From: Chloroflexota bacterium
GTDB taxonomy: Bacteria > Chloroflexota > Limnocylindria > Limnocylindrales > CSP1-4
Direction: 5' to 3'
Assembly: GCA_013694835.1 (NCBI GenBank)
Contig: JACDBP010000364.1
Span: 1 to 8,608, forward strand
DNA length: 8,608 bases
The notes under the pieces were generated by a model. It was not told the origin of the DNA, made no database searches, and worked only from the letters and a program-made list of their open reading frames with translations. This document shows, one piece after another, positions 1 through 4,978 of the stretch. The translations under genes and the position numbers were made by a program. Numbering within the stretch: the first letter of the stretch is position 1; each line of letters starts with the position of its first letter.

Positions 1-5
1 GGCCC

Positions 6-1700
6 TTACGGCGACCTGTCGGCTGGCTGCGGGCCAGGTCGCGGCCGAGGACCCGACGGCCCTGGAGACTGCGGCCCATTGGTAGGCCCGGCCTGGGGAG
101 GAATGCTAGGCAGCCCATCGGGTTGCGTCCGGGCCTGGAAGACGCGAAGCTCGGGCGGAACGTGGCGCGTGCCCGGGCGACGATCCTGGGCTTCCGTCCG
201 TCGGGGAACGTCCGGCATGGGTTGACCCGGCGAGCCGCCTGGGCCGAAGAGCGGCACACCCGGCCGTGGACTCCGGGGCACCACCCGCGGGGGCGTCGCG
301 CTCAGACCGTCACCGCTCGGCTCTCCGAACCCCACGTCCGCGGGTCGTGTCCCGCCAGACAAGGGACCGATGGGATCCGTCGCTCGGTCATCGGGCGACC
401 AGGTCGCAGACCCTCGAACTCCTGCCTGCGGGGTCGAACCGGCCATGCCAGGGGCGCCGGGCGATGTCCCTGGTCCCGGGGCGTGCATCCATGCCACGGC
501 GCGACCGTCGCTGTCCGTATCGCCGCCGACGCTGCGCAGCGCGGGCGCCGCCTCGGCGGCCCTCCCACCAGCCCCGGAGCTGCCGTCCTCGCCGGCCGTA
601 AGGTCTCGGTAGGCGATACGGTTCTTTCCACGGTGTTTCGCCTCGTACATCGCCTGGTCCACGACTTGGATCAGCTCGTCGATCGTGTTGCCGTCGGACG
701 GGAAGCTCGCAAGGCCGATCGAGACGGAGATGCCGAGATTGCGGTCGGCCACCCTGAAGCCGATGTGGCCGATGTCAGCGCGCAGCTTCTCGGCCAGCAC
801 GAGGGCTCCAGAAGTCTCGGTCTCTGGAAGCAAGATGATGAACTCGTCACCGCCGTATCGGGCGGCTGCGTCGCTCGCCCTGATCTCGCGTCGGACGATG
901 TCGGCGACTGCCCGCAGCATCCTGTCGCCGAAGGGATGTCCGAACGTGTCGTTGATCGGCTTCAGGTCGTCGAGGTCCAGCATCAGCAGACAGAAGCCGC
1001 GACCGGTCCGCACCGCGCGCCGTATCTCCCGGTCCATCAGCTCGAGGAAATACGCGCGGAACAGGAGCTGGGTAAGGTCGTCGTAGCGCGACAGCTTCAG
1101 CGCCCGCTCGCTGATGCGGCGTTGTTCGCGCCCTGCGACGTGCGCGAGGAACGCCATGAGCCCGAGCGCCAGGAGGTTGAAGGCGACCGACGGCAACGGG
1201 GCGATGTTCTCGCCGCCGAGCGCGAGCGGCCCGACGATGAGCCCGGCGAGGTACATCAGCGCCGTGAAGCCGACCAGCGCGGTGAGGGTCCGGCCCCGGA
1301 TCCAGAGCGCCGTCCCGGCCACGATCAGGAAGTAGCCGAAGAAGAAGGGGCTCATGGACCCGCCGGTCAACACCACCAGTGCCGTCACGAAGACGACGCC
1401 GACGACCCCCTCGAGGACGAAGCGGCGTCGGCCCAGCAGCGTTGGAGGGATGACGTCCTGGACCAACACCAGGAAGAGCATCATCGCGCCAAGCACGACG
1501 AAGATCGCTGCGTTGGTGTCGGGCCAGAGGTTGCCCACTACGATCGAGATCACGATGGCGGCGATCACGACGGAACTGACGATCCGCACGATCCGGTCGT
1601 AGACGCGCGCACGCGGTCCCAGTCCGTCGGACAGCGACTCGGTCAGGCGGGGTGCTCCGACCCGCTCACCTTCGCGAGCTGCTGTTTCACGCGCACGCAA
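6..1700 (-). CDS. Membrane-bound diguanylate cyclase (GGDEF) with long disordered C-terminal tail
   Basis: Makes the second messenger cyclic di-GMP from two GTP at the inner face of the membrane. Numbered from the TTG at 1700 (564 aa), about six hydrophobic segments lie near residues 41-57, 64-84, 96-112, 116-132, 138-162 and 171-187, forming an unassigned sensor. The GGDEF domain spans about 204-366. It has an intact GGDEF active-site motif at 283-287, metal/substrate residues D242, N250 and D259, and an RASD inhibitory I-site at 274-277, five residues before GGDEF. It should therefore be active and product-inhibited. Residues 368-564 are rich in Pro, Gly, Ser and Arg and look disordered. 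The reading frame stays open upstream to a GTG at 1955, but those 85 residues are Arg/Gly/Pro-rich and do not look like protein, so I prefer TTG 1700. Neither start has a good ribosome binding site. Function is firm; start is uncertain. Confidence 0.88.
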   Translation of the reverse strand: MRARETAAREGERVGAPRLTESLSDGLGPRARVYDRIVRIVSSVVIAAIVISIVVGNLWPDTNAAIFVVLGAMMLFLVLVQDVIPPTLLGRRRFVLEGVVGVVFVTALVVLTGGSMSPFFFGYFLIVAGTALWIRGRTLTALVGFTALMYLAGLIVGPLALGGENIAPLPSVAFNLLALGLMAFLAHVAGREQRRISERALKLSRYDDLTQLLFRAYFLELMDREIRRAVRTGRGFCLLMLDLDDLKPINDTFGHPFGDRMLRAVADIVRREIRASDAAARYGGDEFIILLPETETSGALVLAEKLRADIGHIGFRVADRNLGISVSIGLASFPSDGNTIDELIQVVDQAMYEAKHRGKNRIAYRDLTAGEDGSSGAGGRAAEAAPALRSVGGDTDSDGRAVAWMHAPGPGTSPGAPGMAGSTPQAGVRGSATWSPDDRATDPIGPLSGGTRPADVGFGEPSGDGLSATPPRVVPRSPRPGVPLFGPGGSPGQPMPDVPRRTEAQDRRPGTRHVPPELRVFQARTQPDGLPSIPPQAGPTNGPQSPGPSGPRPRPGPQPADRSP

Positions 1701-1708
1701 TGACGGGA

Positions 1709-1741
1709 CCGTTGCCGAGCTCCCTTCGGGGTGCCAACCGG
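1709..1741. other. Strong hairpin in the pre-GGDEF region
   Basis: Seen directly: CC-GTTG (1709-1714) pairs with CAAC-(c)-GG (1735-1741, C1739 bulged). Inside are GC (1719-1720) with GC (1733-1734), a T-T mismatch, then CCC (1722-1724) with GGG (1729-1731). On the plus strand the loop is TTCG closed by C-G, the very stable UUCG tetraloop. On the minus strand, the sense of the diguanylate cyclase, the loop is CGAA. The RNA-bearing strand is therefore undecided. Confidence 0.45.
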
Positions 1742-1765
1742 GTCGGAAGCCCCGGCGACGCAGCG

Positions 1766-1799
1766 CCTGTCGGCGACCAGGCCCCCGATGCCGGACAGG
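1766..1799. other. Second hairpin in the pre-GGDEF region
   Basis: Seen directly: CCTGTC (1766-1771) is complementary to GACAGG (1794-1799). The stem continues with GGC (1772-1774) and GCC (1790-1792) after a one-base bulge at 1793, closing a 15-nt loop. Together with the hairpin at 1709-1741 it makes the region look like a folded leader RNA rather than coding sequence. Confidence 0.4.
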
Positions 1800-1891
1800 T
1801 TCTGATATGTACGTCGACGAAGGCTTTGACCGTACCCTCGGACACCCGGTGCCAACGTCGCGACGAAACCCACGGCGTCCTCCGTTAGCCA

Positions 1892-1897
1892 ATAGTA
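1892..1897 (-). promoter_or_regulatory. Candidate -10 box for the diguanylate cyclase gene
   Basis: The minus strand reads TACTAT here, in a locally AT-richer patch of otherwise GC-rich DNA. No good -35 hexamer is visible 16-18 nt upstream. Position and sequence make it the best promoter candidate for the gene at 6-1700, but this is a weak call. Confidence 0.25.
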
Positions 1898-2041
1898 CCG
1901 GAGGGGGACACCCAGAAGGGCCATGCTGGCACTTGGTGTGGCTTCCGCGCAACACCCGGAAGACCGGCGCTGAGAGTCGCGGCGCCCGGGCCCATCGAGA
2001 CGACCCAAGCGACCTCTCCGCAGCTGCGGCGACGCCCCTCG

Positions 2042-2070
2042 GAGGCTGAGCCCGGACTCCCCTCAGCCTC
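2042..2070 (-). terminator. Terminator-like hairpin straddling the stop codon of the LLM gene
   Basis: GAGGCTGAG (2042-2050) and CTCAGCCTC (2062-2070) form a perfect 9-bp inverted repeat with an 11-nt loop. On the minus strand the TGA stop of the upstream gene (2063-2065) lies inside the first arm. There is no T-tract after it, so it would be a U-less terminator or an mRNA 3'-end stabiliser, both plausible in GC-rich bacteria. Confidence 0.5.
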
Positions 2071-3007
2071 GGTCAAGGAGGTCGAGCACAGGTGCCAGCT
2101 CTTGGATGGCCTCGCGCGTGATCGGGTCGAGCACCAGTTGGAGGTGGGAGACACCGTGGTCCGCATACGCCCGCAGGCCGTCGGCGATCGCCTCGGGCTC
2201 CCCGGTGAGTGGCGCCACGACGTCCCCTCCGCCACGCCGTCGGCCGCGGCCGCCTGCACAGCGGACGAGCACGGCGACGGTCCTGCCGAGCGTGGCCGGA
2301 TCGCGTCCCACGGCCTCGCACGCGGCATCGATGCGCGCGAGCAGGGGTGGCAGCTTCGAGGGATCGTTCTCGAACCAGTCGAACCACGCGTTCCAGAGCT
2401 CTACGTACGGCAGCGTGATGCGCAACATCCGCTCCCCCATCGAGCCGATCATCAACGGCGGCCCGCCCGCCCGCGGCCCGTGCGGCAGAAGCTCCGAGTC
2501 GCGGATCGTGTAGAAGCGTCCGTCCAGGTCGATCGCGCCGTCACGAAGGAGGGTCCGGATGACGGTGAACGCCTCCTCGAAGCGCGACACCCGCTCCGTG
2601 AACGGAAATCCGAAGGCCGTGTAGTCGGGCTCGTTCCAGCCCGAGCCGAGGCCCAGGATCAGCCGGCCTCCGCTGATCTCGTCCACGGTGTTGGCCTTCT
2701 TGGCGAGCATCGCCGGACTGTGGAAGCCGGTGGCCGCGACGAGCGGCCCGATCTCGACGCGTTCGGTGACGGCGGCCAGCGCGGCCAGCAGGGACCACGC
2801 CTCCCACGGGCCTTCAGTGACACCCTCCGAATCGCGGTACAGCAGGTGGTCGCCCACCCAGATCGAGTCGAAGCCGATCGCCTCCGCCCGCATGGCCATC
2901 TCTCGCAGCTCCGGCCAGCGAACGACCCGCTCCACCTCTGGCAGCTGGATGCCGACCTTGAGTGGCCGGCGGGGATGACCGGGTACGGATGCGGCGACCT
3001 CTGACAT
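2063..3007 (-). CDS. LLM-class flavin-dependent oxidoreductase
   Basis: Luciferase-like monooxygenase-fold enzyme (bacterial luciferase / F420-dependent superfamily), probably a soluble cytosolic (beta/alpha)8 barrel using FMN or F420; the substrate cannot be read from sequence. At 314 aa it has normal family length. Seen: the first barrel strand LKVGIQLPE (16-24), FDSIWVGDHLL (46-56), the segment with H96 (ATGFHSPAML, 92-101), the family signature SGGRLILGLGSGWNEPDYTAFG (112-133), then FxEAFTVIRTLL, a DGRFY segment (162-166) and PPLMIGSMGERM (183-194). A short Arg/Gly-rich patch (250-262) is unusual but the flanks remain in frame. ATG at 3007 has no Shine-Dalgarno; a TATGCT six bases upstream fits leaderless transcription. 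It is the last gene of the cyclase-LLM-LLM run, 78 bp after its neighbour. Confidence 0.9.
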   Translation of the reverse strand: MSEVAASVPGHPRRPLKVGIQLPEVERVVRWPELREMAMRAEAIGFDSIWVGDHLLYRDSEGVTEGPWEAWSLLAALAAVTERVEIGPLVAATGFHSPAMLAKKANTVDEISGGRLILGLGSGWNEPDYTAFGFPFTERVSRFEEAFTVIRTLLRDGAIDLDGRFYTIRDSELLPHGPRAGGPPLMIGSMGERMLRITLPYVELWNAWFDWFENDPSKLPPLLARIDAACEAVGRDPATLGRTVAVLVRCAGGRGRRRGGGDVVAPLTGEPEAIADGLRAYADHGVSHLQLVLDPITREAIQELAPVLDLLDRG

Positions 3008-3013
3008 CTGTCG

Positions 3014-3019
3014 AGCATA
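3014..3019 (-). promoter_or_regulatory. Candidate leaderless -10 box (TATGCT)
   Basis: On the minus strand TATGCT is followed by exactly six bases and then the ATG at 3007, the spacing expected when transcription starts at the A of ATG. The gene lacks a ribosome binding site, which supports this. It would be an internal promoter within the 78-bp gap. No -35 box is evident. Confidence 0.35.
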
Positions 3020-3085
3020 CGGGAGCTTCGGGCCGGTTCGCCTGCACGGACCGGATCGTCCCGCACGACTCCCGACGCAGCGAGC

Positions 3086-3919
3086 CTAGGTCTGAGACAA
3101 CGCCGGCAGCAGTTCCGCGCCGCTCGCCCGGGCGTCCTCCGCCAGCGATTCGAGCACTTCGTCAGTCGCCACGCACTCCCGCTGGATCGCGACGATCACC
3201 CGCGCCAGCCCCAGCTCGCGATACGCGGCGAGCAGCTGCGTGCGATGCTCGCCAGGCCCCCCGATCAGCCCACCCCGAAGCTGGACCGAGACACGCAACG
3301 TGGACGGTTCGCGCCCGATCTCCTCGCAGCGCGCACGGACGAGTGGGAGTGCTGCCGCGACCTGCTCCACGGTCAGCAGGTTCAGGTCGAGCTCATCGGC
3401 GTAACGGGCGGCAAGCCGGAACGTGACCCTCGGGCCGTTACCACCCACGACGATCGGGATGCCCGGGCGAAGGCTGGCCCGCAGCACCTCCAGCTGCTGA
3501 CGCAGGACCGCAAGGCGAGCCGGCGCCTCCGGGAACGGATAGCCGTAGGCGAGAGCCTCCTCCTCCTTCCAGCCCGCACCCATGCCGACCTCGACCCGAC
3601 CGCCCGAAAGGGCATCCATGGTGGCGACCATCGACCTCACGTGGGCGGCGCCGCGGAAGCCGCTGTACAGCACCAACTGCCCGAGCCGGATCCGATCGGT
3701 CTGCGCGGCAAGGACGGCCAGCCCGGTGGTCGATTCCCAGGTCAGCTCGTCGGTCGGTTCGGGAGCGGTGTGGACGTGGTCGTAGAGCCAGGCACTGTCG
3801 TAGCCGAGTCGATCCGCCGCGCGGGCTACCTCGGCCGTCCGCCGCCACGCCTGCCGCCGATCCCAGCCGGCGAACTCGCCGAAGTAGCCCTGTGGCAAGG
3901 GTATGCCGACCCTCATCAC
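3086..3919 (-). CDS. Compact LLM-class flavin-dependent oxidoreductase
   Basis: Second luciferase-like barrel enzyme, 277 aa. Seen: N-terminal strand MRVGIPLPQG (2-11), LGYDSAWLYDHVH (38-50), QTDRIRLGQLVLYSGFRG (73-90), signature SGGRVEVGMGAGWKEEEALAYG (105-126), then IPIVVGGNGPR (154-164). Between the helix ending near L150 and IPIVVGG, the usual segment of about 25-30 residues carrying the FxGxxY element is missing, leaving only RPG. The catalytic-face loop is therefore shortened, and the protein may differ in substrate or cofactor handling. The start is GTG at 3919, overlapping the TGA of the upstream cyclase by 4 bp (GTGA); an ATG one codon later (3916) is equally possible. The overlap implies translational coupling to the cyclase. 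Cofactor (FMN or F420) and substrate are unknown. Confidence 0.87.
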   Translation of the reverse strand: MMRVGIPLPQGYFGEFAGWDRRQAWRRTAEVARAADRLGYDSAWLYDHVHTAPEPTDELTWESTTGLAVLAAQTDRIRLGQLVLYSGFRGAAHVRSMVATMDALSGGRVEVGMGAGWKEEEALAYGYPFPEAPARLAVLRQQLEVLRASLRPGIPIVVGGNGPRVTFRLAARYADELDLNLLTVEQVAAALPLVRARCEEIGREPSTLRVSVQLRGGLIGGPGEHRTQLLAAYRELGLARVIVAIQRECVATDEVLESLAEDARASGAELLPALSQT

Positions 3920-4809
3920 CCGCCGCCGGTGATCCTCGCGACGGCGCGTACCGGGAACGTACCGAGGCCGACGATCCTTGGCGCGAGGGCAGTGAGCTCG
4001 AAGCCCCGGTCAGGGAGCTGTTCGAGGCCCGTGAGATGCTCCAGGATCGGGGTGCCGGCGGCGAGCAACCGTGAATGCGCCGGTCGATCCCCGGCCGTGA
4101 TGTCGTCGACGTTGACGCTGTCGATGCCGACGAGGGCCGCTCCGCCGTCGACCAGCCGTCGTGCCGCGGCGTCGGTCAGGAAGGGTGCATCCACGCCGTA
4201 GGCCGGGGTGCCGAAGTTCCGGTCCCAGCCAGTGTGGAAGAGCACGGCGCGGCCCCAGGTCTCGACGTCGGCGAGGGCGTCGGCATCGATGGCACGGCCC
4301 TCGCTGTGGCGGACGACGACGCCCTCGAGTCCGGCGCACGAAGCGGCCGGGAGGCCTGCCAGGTCCGCGCCATCCGGATACCGGTGGAATGGGGCGTCCA
4401 GGTACGTGCCGGTATTGGCGACCATCGAGATCGTGCCGATGAAGAACTCGGTGCCCGCCGAGTACCGCTCGCGGGATGCCTCGCGGGTGAGGTGGGAACC
4501 GATCGTCGGGGCTGGCAGGCCGGGATAGGTGACCATCCCGTCACTGATCGAGTGACTCAGGTCGATGAGTTCTCCGGTGCCGGCCCCGGTCACCGCTGGT
4601 CGCCCCTTGTGAGGCTCGTCGATGATGCGCCGGTTCACGATCCGCACCGCGCCGACCATCAGCAGTCGCAGGTCCGCGACGATGAACCGGGCAAGCGTTG
4701 CGTCATCGACGTCGTCGCCCTCGATGTCCAGGCGGAAGTCCTGGCCCTGCAGGCCGCCGCCGTTGGCGAAGTCGACCTCGAAGTCGAAGACTGCGCGCTT
4801 CTGCGTCAC
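3916..4809 (-). CDS. Cyclase-family (kynurenine formamidase-like) hydrolase with extra N-terminal domain
   Basis: 297 aa. Residues about 78-297 match the cyclase / kynurenine formamidase / isatin hydrolase family, metal-dependent enzymes opening amides or lactones. Seen: LIDLSHSISDGMVTYPGLP (81-99), NTGTYLDAPFHRYPDG (132-147), FHTGWD (191-196), VGIDSVNVDD (227-236), AHSRLLAAGTPILEHL (244-259). The canonical metal motif HxGTHxDxPxH here reads N132-T-G-T-Y136-L-D138-A-P-F-H142, so the two early His ligands are Asn and Tyr while Asp and the later His remain; this seems to be a subfamily with altered or no metal use. Residues 1-70 form an unrecognised domain with a GGGLQGQDF motif and an LRLLMVGAVRI segment. 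The start is GTG 4809, chosen because GGGAG lies 7 nt upstream. It is first in a run with two LLM oxidoreductases, the next overlapping by 4 bp. Confidence 0.85.
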   Translation of the reverse strand: MTQKRAVFDFEVDFANGGGLQGQDFRLDIEGDDVDDATLARFIVADLRLLMVGAVRIVNRRIIDEPHKGRPAVTGAGTGELIDLSHSISDGMVTYPGLPAPTIGSHLTREASRERYSAGTEFFIGTISMVANTGTYLDAPFHRYPDGADLAGLPAASCAGLEGVVVRHSEGRAIDADALADVETWGRAVLFHTGWDRNFGTPAYGVDAPFLTDAAARRLVDGGAALVGIDSVNVDDITAGDRPAHSRLLAAGTPILEHLTGLEQLPDRGFELTALAPRIVGLGTFPVRAVARITGGG

Positions 4810-4816
4810 GAGTGCG

Positions 4817-4821
4817 CTCCC
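4817..4821 (-). promoter_or_regulatory. Ribosome binding site of the cyclase gene
   Basis: The minus strand reads GGGAG, 7 nt before the GTG at 4809. It is the clearest Shine-Dalgarno in the window and decides the GTG start, since no ATG is available nearby in frame. Confidence 0.55.
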
Positions 4822-4840
4822 GTTCTACCAGTCGTGCCGA

Positions 4841-4846
4841 TATGTA
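4841..4846 (-). promoter_or_regulatory. Candidate -10 box of the cyclase operon
   Basis: The minus strand reads TACATA (within GTACATAT), the most AT-rich stretch of this intergenic region, placed so that a short leader with the GGGAG site would follow. The -35 position would fall on the centre of the inverted repeat at 4860-4875. No consensus -35 is visible. Confidence 0.3.
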
Positions 4847-4859
4847 CTCGCGACACAGG

Positions 4860-4875
4860 GTGACCGCATGGTCAC
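4860..4875. promoter_or_regulatory. Operator-like perfect inverted repeat between divergent genes
   Basis: GTGACC, four bases (GCAT), GGTCAC: a perfect 6-4-6 palindrome with dimeric regulator-site geometry. It sits in the 169-bp gap between the cyclase operon (-) and the glycosidase gene (+), overlapping where the -35 of the cyclase promoter would lie. A bound protein could repress or activate the cyclase operon and perhaps the glycosidase. No regulator gene is in the window, so the family that binds is unknown. Confidence 0.4.
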
Positions 4876-4965
4876 AGGATCTGCCCGTGGGCGGCAGTCT
4901 GCCCTGACAAGGCGACTCTCCACGGTGCGGCGCCGGAGTTGCCCACCGCCGTTCTCTACCAATCG

Positions 4966-4971
4966 TACGCT
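4966..4971 (+). promoter_or_regulatory. Candidate -10 box of the glycosidase gene (TACGCT)
   Basis: TACGCT is followed by 7 nt and then the ATG at 4979, compatible with leaderless or near-leaderless transcription. It resembles the TATGCT before the gene starting at 3007. A partial GGA lies between it and the ATG, so a weak ribosome site cannot be excluded. Confidence 0.3.
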
Positions 4972-4978
4972 GGACGAG

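Larger units (their letters stand above)
1701..2041. other. Non-coding gap with candidate structured leader of the diguanylate cyclase gene
   Basis: No convincing gene lies here. It would form a leader of roughly 185 nt if transcription starts just after the TACTAT at 1892-1897. It contains two stable hairpins (1709-1741 and 1766-1799). The minus-strand frame of the diguanylate cyclase is open through it to 1955, but the composition is not protein-like. I do not recognise a known riboswitch class in it; the usual c-di-GMP-I landmarks were not found on either strand. Confidence 0.4.

Noticed and set aside
123..1703. 526-codon open frame on the plus strand opposite the diguanylate cyclase gene
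   Set aside because: Arg/His/Asp-rich shadow of the GGDEF gene with no domain motifs; the opposite strand has intact GGDEF, I-site and membrane segments.
1709..1880. Known c-di-GMP (GEMM) or c-di-AMP riboswitch upstream of the GGDEF gene
   Set aside because: An AAAGCC occurs, but the other conserved core elements and the closing stem were not found on either strand.
1701..1955. N-terminal 85 residues of the GGDEF frame, from the GTG at 1955
   Set aside because: Arg/Gly/Pro-rich, no ribosome site, overlaps strong hairpins and a candidate promoter; kept only as an alternative start.
2215..2275. Possible compensating frameshifts in the Arg/Gly-rich patch of the first LLM protein
   Set aside because: The frame before and after is the same and conserved segments (APLTGEPEAIADGL, HLQLVLDP) follow normally; the patch fits a variable loop.
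4622..4978. Upstream extension of the glycosidase reading frame
   Set aside because: It runs antisense through the well-supported start of the cyclase gene and the intergenic region, has Ser/Arg-rich composition without family similarity, and the GH1 homology starts after the ATG at 4979.
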